Assembly: GCA_007692605.1 (NCBI GenBank)
Contig: REBS01000099.1
Coordinates: forward strand, 1 to 39,044
Reading direction: 5' to 3'
Origin: Gemmatimonadales bacterium
GTDB taxonomy: Bacteria; Gemmatimonadota; Gemmatimonadetes; Longimicrobiales; Gaopeijiaceae
Length of the DNA stretch: 39,044 nucleotides
Under the pieces are notes generated by a model. That model ran no database searches. It worked only from the letters and a program-made list of their open reading frames with translations, and was not told the origin of the DNA. This document shows positions 8,142 to 15,793 of this stretch, piece by piece (the first letter of the stretch is position 1; each line of letters opens with the position of its first letter). A program made the translations under genes and the position numbers.

Positions 8142-9138
8142 GGGCGCGCCTCTCGAGGGGGGCTTCCGGGGGCGAAATTCGATTCATGATCTGCCGCAGG
8201 ATCTCGTCCGCGCTCAGCCCCTCCGACAGGGCGTCATAGGAGAGAATCAGGCGATGCCGGAGCACATCGAGCACCAGGTCGGCGACATCGTCGGGGAGCA
8301 GGTAGTCGCGCCCGCGCAGGTGGGCCATGGCCCGTCCGGCCTCGATCAGGTGGATCGTGCCGCGCGGACTCGACCCCCACTGCACGTACCGGGCGAGCTC
8401 CTCGAGCCCCGCCCGGGCGGGGTCCCGCGTCGCCGCGACCAGCCGGACGGCGTAGCGGATCAGCGACGGATCCACGTAGACCGCCCGGCACTCGCGCTGA
8501 AGCCGGAGCAGGTCATCGTTCGAGGCCACGGCCGCGACCTGCGCACCCACCCCCGTCACCCGCTCCACGATCACGAATTCCTCGTCGGGGTCCGGGTAGT
8601 CGACGAGCACCTTCATCATGAAGCGGTCGACCTGCGCTTCGGGCAGAGGGTAGGTCCCCTCGCTCTCGAGCGGGTTCTGGGTGGCCATCACCAGGAAGGG
8701 GCGGGGCACCCGGTGCGTCTCGCCCGCGATCGTCACCTGGTACTCCTGCATGACCTCGAGCAGGGCGCTCTGCACCTTGGCGGGCGCCCGGTTGATCTCG
8801 TCGGCCAGGAGCAGGTTCGTGAACACCGGGCCCAGCGAGGTCGAGAACTCCCCGGTCGCCTGGTTGAAGATCCGGGTCCCCACCAGGTCCGCCGGCACCA
8901 GGTCGGGGGTGAACTGGATCCGCTTGAAGTTGCCCTGCACCGTCTGCGCGAGCGTCTTGACGGTCAGCGTCTTGGCCAGCCCGGGCACCCCCTCGACCAG
9001 CAGGTGCCCCTGCGCGAGAATCGCCACCAGAACCCTCTCCAGGAAGCGATCCTGCCCCACCACGACCTTCTTGACCTCGTACAGAAGGCGTTCGGTGAGT
9101 CGGGTGTCGTCAGAGGCCGTCCGGGTGCCATCGATCAT
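8122..9138 (-). CDS. moxR: MoxR-family AAA+ ATPase
   Basis: Walker A is GVPGLAKT (50-57), Walker B LLLADEINRAP, sensor region ATQNPLESEGTYPLPEAQVDRFM, and the C-terminal AAA lid ends in the LILSYDALSEGLSADEILRQI block, all classic for the MoxR subfamily. It should hydrolyse ATP as a ring and work on, or with, the VWA and DUF58 proteins encoded next. The ATG at 9138 is chosen because AGGGA lies 7 nt upstream; an ATG at 9165 would add nine residues without a ribosome site. The 3' end overlaps the DUF58 gene by about 20 nt. Confidence 0.92.
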   Translation of the reverse strand: MIDGTRTASDDTRLTERLLYEVKKVVVGQDRFLERVLVAILAQGHLLVEGVPGLAKTLTVKTLAQTVQGNFKRIQFTPDLVPADLVGTRIFNQATGEFSTSLGPVFTNLLLADEINRAPAKVQSALLEVMQEYQVTIAGETHRVPRPFLVMATQNPLESEGTYPLPEAQVDRFMMKVLVDYPDPDEEFVIVERVTGVGAQVAAVASNDDLLRLQRECRAVYVDPSLIRYAVRLVAATRDPARAGLEELARYVQWGSSPRGTIHLIEAGRAMAHLRGRDYLLPDDVADLVLDVLRHRLILSYDALSEGLSADEILRQIMNRISPPEAPLERRAHVTARS

Positions 9139-9191
9139 CTTGGTTTCCCTGTCGCTGTCGTTCATTCAGGAAGGTTCGGGTCGGGGAGGCC

Positions 9192-10169
9192 TCAGAAGGG
9201 CGAACTCCCGACCGCCTCGGCGGCCTCTTCGATCGGGACGGCAAAGCCGATCCCCACGAAGGAGCGCTGGTTGTTCGGATTCAGGATCGCGGTCACGATG
9301 CCCACGACGAAGCCGTCGACGGTGACCAGGGGGCCCCCGGAATTGCCCGGATTCGCGGCCGCATCAAACTGGATCAGGTTCGAAAGAAGGCGATCGCCCT
9401 CGGGCGTGCGGTACTCTCGACGGAGGCCCGAGACGACGCCCGAGCTCAACGAGGGACCGATCCCGAAGGGGAATCCCACCGCGATCACGCGGTCGCCCAC
9501 GCGGAGGTCGGCCGTGGACTGCAGGGTGGCCGGAAACAGGTCGTCGGGCAGGAGGTCGGCCTGGATCACGGCCAGATCGTGCTCCGGCCTGACCGAGATG
9601 ATCCGGGCCGGCGACTCGGTTCCGTCGGAAAAGACCACCCCCAGGCGCTCGATCCCGATCACCACATGCAGGTTGGTGAGGATCGTGCCGTCGTCGACGA
9701 TCACGACCCCCGTCCCCACGCCGGTACCGTTTCTCCGGCGCTCGCTCTCTTCCGACCCGGGTTCGAAGATGTCGCCCCCGGCCTCGAGCTCGTCGTCGTC
9801 GATGTCCAGGCTCCGTACCTGCACGATCGAGGGACCGATCACCCGGTAGGCCTCGGATTCCAGCGACGCGGGCCGGGGCTGGTTCTCGAGCGAGTAGAGC
9901 ACGGCCCGATCGATGTCGCGCTGGGTGAGGTGAGGGGTGTCGGAGCGGAAGGCCGCGACCAGTAGAACGATGAGCACGGCCGCCCCCCCGAGGGCCATCA
10001 GGGCCGTGCCCCGATTCCAACCGGCCGGCGCACCGAGCCCGACGCCACGCTCGGCCGCCCGCTCCCCCTCGCCGGCCCCACCCTCGGGCTCGCCGGGTCG
10101 ACCCGGCGAGGTTCCATCAGCCCTCCGGCGGGTCGAATCCGACCGCGAGTAGAGGGGTGGACGCTTCAT
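9192..10169 (-). CDS. Membrane-anchored S1C (DegP/HtrA-type) serine protease without a PDZ domain
   Basis: The 325-residue protein begins with a disordered, charged cytosolic segment, has one membrane helix (about 57-73) and a trypsin-like domain with the full triad: His168 in TNLHVV, Asp198 in HDLAV, Ser277 in GNSGGP. It stops directly after the protease fold, so the PDZ domains of DegP/DegS are absent. It should act in the periplasm on misfolded or regulatory substrates. GGAG lies 9 nt upstream of the ATG. It is the first gene of the protease-moxR-DUF58-VWA cluster, 53 nt from moxR, so it may process or guard the same substrates; that link is inferred from position only. Confidence 0.9.
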   Translation of the reverse strand: MKRPPLYSRSDSTRRRADGTSPGRPGEPEGGAGEGERAAERGVGLGAPAGWNRGTALMALGGAAVLIVLLVAAFRSDTPHLTQRDIDRAVLYSLENQPRPASLESEAYRVIGPSIVQVRSLDIDDDELEAGGDIFEPGSEESERRRNGTGVGTGVVIVDDGTILTNLHVVIGIERLGVVFSDGTESPARIISVRPEHDLAVIQADLLPDDLFPATLQSTADLRVGDRVIAVGFPFGIGPSLSSGVVSGLRREYRTPEGDRLLSNLIQFDAAANPGNSGGPLVTVDGFVVGIVTAILNPNNQRSFVGIGFAVPIEEAAEAVGSSPF

Positions 10170-10490
10170 GGGGCGCTTCTCCGCATGGCGACCCGAACCC
10201 GTGGGATCCGGATGCGCGTGGACGTGGTGGTGCTTCGTGCAAACCCTCGGGCCGTCGATGGCGTTCCCGCCAACGTCGGCGGGGCTCGGCCTGGCGGGAG
10301 TGTGACGCCCTGGTGTCCTGAATCAGGGAATCGTCGGCATTCGCGCGGCCCCGCGCTTCAGGCATTTGATGCATATAGGGGAGGCCGGAGCCGGCGCCAC
10401 CGTTAAAAGGAGACGGCTACCCAGCGGTTTGCGTCCACGATGCTCATCCAGACGATCTCGCAATGGGTGTCGGCCGCAGCGCTCCAAGAC

Positions 10491-10552
10491 GCCGGACCCA
10501 GGGCGCCGGACCCAGGGCGCCGGACCCAGGGCGCCGGACCCAGGACGCCGGA
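10491..10552. repeat. 14-bp tandem array (4.4 copies)
   Basis: Unit GCCGGACCCAGGGC at 10491-10504, 10505-10518, 10519-10532 and, with one change, 10533-10546, then a partial GCCGGA. The 14-bp period is not a multiple of three, so the array is not selected as protein-coding repeat. Confidence 0.9.
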
Positions 10553-10560
10553 TGCGAAAG

Positions 10561-10733
10561 TCCACACGCATCGGGTCTCCCAGGGACGGTTGTGGAGAAT
10601 CGCGTCGTATGGGAGACAAAGTCGACAATGGTCGCTCGCCGGAATCGACGCGTGTGGACTCAGCGGTCTATATGGAGACGCAGAGCGCAAGCGTCCCCGG
10701 AGAGCCGTCGAGTGTGGAGAAACGGTTCCACAC
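10561..10733. other. Cluster of five TGTGGA/TCCACA hexamers
   Basis: TCCACA starts at 10561 and 10727; TGTGGA starts at 10591, 10653 and 10713, at spacings of 62 and 60 bp. Two sites read TGTGGAGAA, one base from the classical DnaA box TGTGGATAA (TTATCCACA). The last pair forms a hairpin, GTGTGGA (10712-10718) with TCCACAC (10727-10733). The spacing and a shared downstream TATGG/GGAGAC segment suggest a diverged repeat of about 61 bp. Function is unknown. Confidence 0.45.
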
Positions 10734-10813
10734 CGCGAAGGCCCGGACTTCCCCCCCCCGCCTGGCTTGACGCACTTGCCCCGGGACGGCCCGGCCGAAT
10801 GCAGCGTCCGAAG

Positions 10814-10867
10814 CGGGCATCGCGGGCATCGCGGGCATCGCGGGCATCGAGGGCATCGCGGGCATCG
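10814..10867. repeat. 9-bp tandem array (6 copies)
   Basis: Unit CGGGCATCG repeated six times (10814-10867); only the fifth copy differs, with A for the first C. Located about 70 bp downstream of the FAD oxidoreductase stop codon. Confidence 0.9.
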
Positions 10868-10935
10868 CGGGCGCTTGCCCCGCCCCCTCTGCTTCACGGC
10901 GATGCCCGCGCGATCAGCGCCGGCTCCCCGAACGT

Positions 10936-10949
10936 GTCACCGCGGTGAC
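10936..10949. promoter_or_regulatory. Perfect 14-bp palindrome over a stop codon
   Basis: GTCACCGCGGTGAC is self-complementary and contains the TGA of the minus-strand FAD oxidoreductase. It may be a protein-binding site or a 3'-end structure; chance is possible in such GC-rich DNA. Confidence 0.3.
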
Positions 10950-12091
10950 CCCGGCGGTGTTCCGAGGAGACGCCCCGCCAGCGCCCGTCCGCTCAGGAAG
11001 GCGCCTTCGACCCTCGGTCCTCCCAGCGCGTCTCCCGCCACACCCAGCCCGAGAGAGGCGTCCCAGAGCGAACGCTCCTCGAGGGCCGGTTCGGGAATCG
11101 CGAAGCGCCACCGGTGTGCGACCCGCTCGGTGGGCTCGGGCAGCCTTTCCCCCCCAAGCTCCCGGATCCGGGAGCGGAAGGCCTCGAGAAGGGAGCTTCC
11201 GACGGCATCGGGGCCCGCTTCGAGGTGCGCTTCGGACCATTCGGGGGTCGCGTGCAGGACCCAGCGCTCCCCGTCGGTCCCCGGGCGCCCGGGCTTCGAC
11301 GAATCCCGCGCCACCCACGAGAGCACGGGGCCCGGCAGGAAGGCGCCGTCCCACTCGACGGGCGCCGCATGGGGCAGCACCAGCATCACCGCCCAGCAGG
11401 GCCGCATCCGGATCGAGCGGAGCCGCTCCGAGATCCTCGGCGCGTGGGACCCCAGGAGCTCCAGTGTCTGAGGGGCGGGGGGCGTGAGAAGGATGGCGTC
11501 GAAGCGCTCCGAATCCCCGGAGGCCTCCCCCGGATGGCTCCGGTCGGTCCGGACCCGCCATCCCCGAGCCCCGTCGGAGGGAGGCTCCAGGGCCGCGATA
11601 CGGACCCCGCAACGCACGTCGAGCCCGTCCGCCAGGTGTCGAGCCACGGCCCGCATCTCCGGCACCCCGACCCACCGGATCGACTCGGTGGCCGGCTCCA
11701 CACGGAGCGCTCCGTCGTCGTCCGAGATCCGCACCAGGCGTCCATCCCACGGGGCCACGATCCCGTCCGCCTCCCACGAGGCCACGTGGGCGCGAAGGGC
11801 CGGATCCCGCGCGGTGAAATACTGCGCGCCGTGATCCATCGTCCATCCGTTCGCAGAGCCACGCGACGCTTGCCTCGACGAAATTCGGCCCCCGGGCGCC
11901 CGTCCCTTGTCGAAGACGGTCACCCGCAGCCCTTCGTCCACGAGCACCCGCGCCGCCGACAGCCCCGCCACGCCCGCTCCGATCACCGCGACCGAGGGGG
12001 GCTGGGGCACACCGTCAGGGGGCGGAGTCCGAACCGAGTGGCGTGCGGGGAGATCATCGGACGAGAGCGGCATTCGACTCGAATCATTCAT
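10937..12091 (-). CDS. Renalase-like NAD(P)/FAD-dependent amine-oxidase-type oxidoreductase
   Basis: The 384-residue protein has an N-terminal dinucleotide-binding fold (VAVIGAGVAGLSAARVL, glycines 38, 40 and 43) followed by VTVFDKGRAPGGRISS, the FAD-binding signature, and DHGAQYFTARDP, a motif of the predicted NAD/FAD-dependent oxidoreductases related to renalase. The C-terminal LGVAGDALGGPRVEGAFLSGRALA segment matches the second FAD-contacting motif of the amine-oxidase superfamily. It should be a soluble flavoprotein; the substrate is unknown. The ATG at 12091 is used, though about 30 residues precede the fold and a later start is possible. The open frame continues far upstream through a 9-bp repeat array, but that extension is not protein-like. 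Confidence 0.85.
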   Translation of the reverse strand: MNDSSRMPLSSDDLPARHSVRTPPPDGVPQPPSVAVIGAGVAGLSAARVLVDEGLRVTVFDKGRAPGGRISSRQASRGSANGWTMDHGAQYFTARDPALRAHVASWEADGIVAPWDGRLVRISDDDGALRVEPATESIRWVGVPEMRAVARHLADGLDVRCGVRIAALEPPSDGARGWRVRTDRSHPGEASGDSERFDAILLTPPAPQTLELLGSHAPRISERLRSIRMRPCWAVMLVLPHAAPVEWDGAFLPGPVLSWVARDSSKPGRPGTDGERWVLHATPEWSEAHLEAGPDAVGSSLLEAFRSRIRELGGERLPEPTERVAHRWRFAIPEPALEERSLWDASLGLGVAGDALGGPRVEGAFLSGRALAGRLLGTPPGSPR

Positions 12092-12243
12092 GGGCGCAGT
12101 ATCCCGCGGGTCGATCGGGTGTTCCTGGACGGGCCGGCAGGGCGCCGCGGGATTGCGGATTCGCGGCTCCGGCCGTAGTTCAGGTGGGTTCCGGCCATCG
12201 TTCGACTGCATCCGACGCCCTGCTCGCTCTGGACGCTCGGTAG

Positions 12244-12297
12244 GCTCGATACGCTCGATACGCTCGATACGCTCGGTACGCTTGGTACGCCTGGTAC
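12244..12297. repeat. Degenerating 9-bp tandem array (6 copies)
   Basis: Unit GCTCGATAC: three exact copies (12244-12270) followed by GCTCGGTAC, GCTTGGTAC and GCCTGGTAC. Changes accumulate toward the right, as in an ageing array. It lies in the 243-bp gap between the divergent FAD oxidoreductase and cyanophycinase-like genes, where their promoters should be. Confidence 0.9.
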
Positions 12298-12334
12298 CCA
12301 TCGGTACGCCCCGTCTCCCCGAACCCCGACTGCC

Positions 12335-13552
12335 ATGTCTGCCTCCCGAATCCCCAACTGTCGAAGCACCCGCGGGCTCCCCCTCCTCGCCCTGGCGCTT
12401 TCGATCAGCTGGCTCGGGGCCTGCTCGGGCCCCGACGACCATTCCGATGACCCTCGCCCGGGCGACGCCGACACCACTCCCGGAGCGCTCGTGATCATCG
12501 GCGGCGGTCTGAGTGCAGACAATGAGGATGTCTATCGGGCGATCCTCGACCGGCGCGCTGGCGATGGTCCCCTCTGCGTGATTCCGACGGCCGGCGCCTC
12601 GCCGGAGTCGAGCATGGAGGGCGCGGTCGGACGGATCGATCGCTGGGGAGGAGAGGGGACGGCCCGCGGGCTCCTCCTCCACCTCGAGGAGCCCGAGGCG
12701 GCCGACCTGCCCGCCACGGCCGAGGCAATCCGGGAGTGCTCCGGATATTTCTTCACGGGGGGCGTGCAGTCGCGGATCCTCGACTACTTCCTTCCCGAGG
12801 GGCGGGAGACCCCCGCCTATGCCGCACTCCTCGAGCGATTCCGCTCCGGTGCCGTGGTGTCGGGGAGCAGCGCGGGGGCCGCCATGATGTCGGATCCGAT
12901 GATCGCCGGGGGCTCGAGCGAGGGGGCCTTCGAACACGGGCTCGCGCTCGACGGCGACGAGGATGGGGTTCGGATTCGTCCCGGGATGGGGTTCATCTCG
13001 GGGGCCACCTTCGACCAGCACTTCCTGGCTCGCGGACGCATCGGACGGCTCCTGATCGCGGTGGCGGGTCCGTCGGGCGCGGAGTGGGGCGCAGGGATCG
13101 ACGAGGACACCGCGTTGATTCTCGAGGAGGGTCGGGCTCGGGTTGCGGGGGCCTCGGGCGTGGTCATGGTGGACGGACGCGGCGTGTCTCCGGTGGAGCA
13201 TCCGGCCGAGGTCCGCGGTCTCACCGTCGAGCTGGTCGGCCCCGGCGACGAGATCGATCTTGCCTCCTTCTCGGTGACCCCGGCCCCGGACCGCACCCCG
13301 ATCGGTGCGGCCCGGGATGCCGGCTTCGACCCGGTGGGCGACGAGCTCTTCGAACGGTGGGCCTTTCTTCACCTCGTCCAGGCGCTGGGAGCCGACGAAC
13401 GCGAGAGCTGGAGCACGGAGCTCCACGGCTACCGGATCGAGCTTCGCAAGCTCCCGGGCTTTCGGGCCGTGGCCTCGGACGTGGAGGGCGTCGAGGGGAC
13501 CCCCCTCGGACTTTCCGTCGGCCCCTTCGAGGTCAACCTGGCCCCCCTCTGA
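12335..13552 (+). CDS. Secreted cyanophycinase-like lipoprotein (peptidase family S51)
   Basis: The 405-residue product starts with a lipoprotein signal (LGAC, Cys30), then a domain with the S51/cyanophycinase features: GALVIIGGG at the first strand, CVIPTAGASPES, YFFTGGVQSRI, and the nucleophile elbow VVSGSSAGAAMMS with Ser179, followed by FDQHFLARGRIGRL. Cyanophycinases cut beta-Asp-Arg dipeptides from cyanophycin; a lipid-anchored form would act outside the cytosol, as with the extracellular CphE type. The C-terminal ~100 residues go beyond the core fold. No cyanophycin synthetase is in the window, so the true substrate may be another peptide. No clear ribosome site precedes the ATG, so it may be leaderless. 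Confidence 0.85.
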   Translation: MSASRIPNCRSTRGLPLLALALSISWLGACSGPDDHSDDPRPGDADTTPGALVIIGGGLSADNEDVYRAILDRRAGDGPLCVIPTAGASPESSMEGAVGRIDRWGGEGTARGLLLHLEEPEAADLPATAEAIRECSGYFFTGGVQSRILDYFLPEGRETPAYAALLERFRSGAVVSGSSAGAAMMSDPMIAGGSSEGAFEHGLALDGDEDGVRIRPGMGFISGATFDQHFLARGRIGRLLIAVAGPSGAEWGAGIDEDTALILEEGRARVAGASGVVMVDGRGVSPVEHPAEVRGLTVELVGPGDEIDLASFSVTPAPDRTPIGAARDAGFDPVGDELFERWAFLHLVQALGADERESWSTELHGYRIELRKLPGFRAVASDVEGVEGTPLGLSVGPFEVNLAPL

Positions 13553-13582
13553 CCGCCCGGACGCGCAAATGCAGGTGGCAGG

Positions 13583-13600
13583 GAGGGCCGTGGCGCCCTC
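13583..13600. terminator. Hairpin between convergent cyanophycinase-like and modC genes
   Basis: GAGGGC (13583-13588) pairs with GCCCTC (13595-13600) around a 6-nt loop, in the 49-nt gap between two converging stop codons. There is no T-run; a role in ending both transcripts is suggested only by position. Confidence 0.35.
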
Positions 13601-13601
13601 G

Positions 13602-14339
13602 CTACCCCAGGTCCTCGGCGTCGAGCAGCTCGGCCGCAACCGCATTCGGGGGGTCGGCGAGCAGCGCACCGGTCGTGCCCGTGCCCACGACGCGGCCCCG
13701 GTCCAGGAGCACCAGGTGGTCCGAGAGCTCCCGCACTTCGGCGAGCGAGTGGGTGACCAGAACCATGGGGACCCCCGTCGCGTCGTGCAGGGTGCGCAAC
13801 TCGCGGCGCAGACCCCTGCGAACGCGAAAGTCCAGCGCTCCGAAGGGCTCGTCGAGAAGGAGAAGCCCGGGTCCGGGTGCGAGGGCCCGGGCCACGGCGA
13901 CCCTCTGACGTTCCCCGCCCGATAGGCTTTCCGGTCGGCGGCCGTCGTATCCCGCAAGGCCGACGCGCTCCAGGAGGTCCGCCACCCTCGGCTCGCGCTC
14001 GGACCTCGGGAGCTCCCGCAGCCCGTAGCCGATGTTGGCCGCCACACTCATGTGGGGGAAGAGCGCATACTCCTGGAAGACCATTCCGACTCCTCGTTCC
14101 CTCGGTGGGATGTCGATTCCGTGATCCCCATCGAAGAGCGTGCGCCCGGCAAGTTCGACCTTGCCTTCGGAGCCTCGCTCCAGCCCCGCCAGGTGCCGCA
14201 GGGTCAGACTCTTTCCAGCTCCCGAGGGCCCGAAGAGGGCGGTGATCCCCCCGGGGGTCTCGAAGCCCACATCAAGCGCGAAGGCGCCCCGCCGAGCCCT
14301 CAGCCGGACCAGCAGATGGCCGGAACCGGGCTTCACCAT
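13602..14339 (-). CDS. modC: Molybdate ABC transporter ATPase, short form
   Basis: Contains Walker A GPSGAGKS, Q-loop MVFQEYALFPHMSV, signature LSGGERQRVAVARAL, Walker B LLLLDEPFGALD and the switch histidine in LVTHSLAEV. At 245 residues it ends after the nucleotide-binding domain; the C-terminal TOBE/Mop molybdate-binding extension of E. coli ModC (352 residues) is absent, so feedback inhibition through that domain is not expected. The ATG at 14339 overlaps the modB stop by seven bases; a longer open frame upstream is out-of-frame shadow of modB. It energises molybdate (or tungstate) import with the ModB permease. Confidence 0.93.
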   Translation of the reverse strand: MVKPGSGHLLVRLRARRGAFALDVGFETPGGITALFGPSGAGKSLTLRHLAGLERGSEGKVELAGRTLFDGDHGIDIPPRERGVGMVFQEYALFPHMSVAANIGYGLRELPRSEREPRVADLLERVGLAGYDGRRPESLSGGERQRVAVARALAPGPGLLLLDEPFGALDFRVRRGLRRELRTLHDATGVPMVLVTHSLAEVRELSDHLVLLDRGRVVGTGTTGALLADPPNAVAAELLDAEDLG

Positions 14340-14992
14340 CCGGGGGCCCGTCCGACCCGGGTGAGCAGGTAGAGGGTGCCCGCGGCCGTCAGGGTGAGCA
14401 GGACCGCCAGGAGGTTCGCCTCGCTCATTCGCCCGGCCTGCACCGCGTCGTAGATCGCCACGCTCCCCGTGCGGGTTCGTCCCGGGATGCTCCCCGCGAC
14501 CATCACGGTGGCCCCGAACTCCCCGATGGCCCGCGCAAAGGTGAGGGCGACCCCGGCCAGAATCCCCCTCCACGCCAGGGGGATCGTGATCGTGAACCAG
14601 ATCGACAGCTCTCCCCGCCCCAGGGTGCGCGCGGCCTCTTCGAAGGCCGGGTCGACGCGTTCGAATCCCGACTGGGCGGCCCGAACCAGGAAGGGGACCG
14701 AGGCCACGAAAGCCGCGATCACGGCGGCGGTCGGCGTAAAGACGATTCGCCCGAGCCCGAGGGCCTCGGCTGCCTGTCCCACCGGACCGCCCCGACCGAT
14801 CAGTAGGAGCAGGTAGTAGCCCAGGACGGTGGGGGGCAGCACCATCGGAAGCAGGACCAGAACCGTGATCAGGTCCCGCCCCGGGAGGGCTCGCCGGGCG
14901 AGAATCCAGGCGAGTGGCAATCCGACCACGAGGGACAGGGCCGTGGCCACCAGCGCCACCTGAAACGAGAGTGCGAGGGGGTGCAACTCCAT
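14333..14992 (-). CDS. modB: Molybdate ABC transporter permease
   Basis: A 219-residue inner-membrane protein with about five to six hydrophobic segments and the ABC-permease EAA loop (EAARTLGRGELSIWF, then IPLAWRGILAG) that docks on the ATPase. The ALTFARAIGEFGATVMVAGSIPGRT stretch is highly characteristic of ModB. It forms the molybdate channel with ModC. Its start is 3 nt after the modA stop and its stop overlaps modC, placing it inside one transcript. Confidence 0.95.
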   Translation of the reverse strand: MELHPLALSFQVALVATALSLVVGLPLAWILARRALPGRDLITVLVLLPMVLPPTVLGYYLLLLIGRGGPVGQAAEALGLGRIVFTPTAAVIAAFVASVPFLVRAAQSGFERVDPAFEEAARTLGRGELSIWFTITIPLAWRGILAGVALTFARAIGEFGATVMVAGSIPGRTRTGSVAIYDAVQAGRMSEANLLAVLLTLTAAGTLYLLTRVGRAPGW

Positions 14993-14995
14993 CGG

Positions 14996-15793
14996 TCAGG
15001 GCCCCCCGGCGGCCGGGGGCTCGAATCCGTGGCGGCCGAGGATCGCCTGGCCTTCCGCCGAGACCACGAACTCCAGGAAGTGGCGAGCCCGGTCGGGGTG
15101 GAGGCTCCCGACGGCCATCCCCGCCACCTGGAGCAGGGGAGTGTGGAGGGCCGAGTCGATCACCCGGAACTCGAGGGAGCGCCCTCCGGCCCCCTGGAGC
15201 AGGCTCAGCGCCACGATCCCGATGTCCGCATTTCCGGTGCTCAGGAACTGCAGGGTGTGCGCGATGCTCTCACCCGGGACCAGTCGATCGGACACGGTCT
15301 CGGCGATCCCCAGGCTCCGGAGCACCTCCAGGGCAGCCATTCCGTACGGGGCGTGCTCCGGATTCGCGATGGTGATGATCTGGAATCGAGCCCCGGTCAG
15401 CTCCGAGAGCGGGTCGGGCAGCGCCGCTCCCCCGGGCACGGCGAGCGCCAGGCGCCCCACGGCGTAGGGAGTTCGCGTGCCGGGGTCGATCGTGCCTGCC
15501 TCGATCAGGTCGTCGAGGAATCGCTCGTTGGCGGAGAAGAAGAGATCGGCGGGGGCTCCGTGCCGTATCTGAGCGGCCAGGTTGCCGGTCGACCCCAGAA
15601 CCAGCTCGACCCGGTCTCCGGTCTGCCGCTCCCAGGCGGGAACGAGCTCCTCGAAGGCGGTCTGCAGGTCCGAGGCGGCAAGTACCAGGAGTGGGGCGGT
15701 CGGGGAGTGGCGCTCCTCGCCCCCCTCGTCGGCGCAGCCGAGGGTCCCGAGAGCGAATCCGACCAGGGCCCATCGTGCGAGCCTGCGAATCAC
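14996..15793 (-). CDS. modA: Molybdate-binding lipoprotein
   Basis: A 265-residue binding protein with a lipoprotein signal (TLGC, Cys20). The mature part shows the ModA pattern: VLAASDLQTAFEELVPAWERQTGDRVELVLGSTGNLAAQI, then GAPADLFFSANERFLDDL, YAVGRLALAVPG, IANPEHAPYGMAALEVL and STGNADIGIVALSL. The Ser/Thr of ASD and GSTG, and the YG of APYG, line the oxyanion site in relatives. The GTG start overlaps the regulator's TGA (GTGA), so it is coupled to the regulator gene. Molybdate is the likeliest ligand, tungstate possible. Confidence 0.95.
   Translation of the reverse strand: MIRRLARWALVGFALGTLGCADEGGEERHSPTAPLLVLAASDLQTAFEELVPAWERQTGDRVELVLGSTGNLAAQIRHGAPADLFFSANERFLDDLIEAGTIDPGTRTPYAVGRLALAVPGGAALPDPLSELTGARFQIITIANPEHAPYGMAALEVLRSLGIAETVSDRLVPGESIAHTLQFLSTGNADIGIVALSLLQGAGGRSLEFRVIDSALHTPLLQVAGMAVGSLHPDRARHFLEFVVSAEGQAILGRHGFEPPAAGGP

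Larger units (their letters stand above)
10170..10936. other. 767-bp gene-free region with tandem repeats and TGTGGA boxes
   Basis: No open frame here has a plausible start, ribosome site or protein-like composition; the frames that exist mirror the tandem repeats. It contains a 14-bp array (10491-10552), five TGTGGA/TCCACA hexamers (10561-10733) and a 9-bp array (10814-10867). It separates the divergently placed 5' end of the protease cluster from the 3' end of the FAD oxidoreductase gene, so the promoter of the protease cluster should lie in its left part, but I cannot point to a convincing -35/-10 pair. Confidence 0.7.

Noticed and set aside
10491-10867. CRISPR array
   Set aside because: Repeats are 9 or 14 bp directly adjacent to each other, with no spacers, and no cas gene is in the window.
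10491-10867. Chromosomal origin of replication
   Set aside because: Held back to a low-confidence finding only: no dnaA, dnaN, gyrB or parAB neighbour and no evident AT-rich unwinding element.
12092-14047. Upstream extension of the FAD oxidoreductase frame to 1036 codons
   Set aside because: The extension runs through the 9-bp array and antisense to the cyanophycinase-like and modC genes; it is low-complexity and lacks homology features, while a good start exists at 12091.
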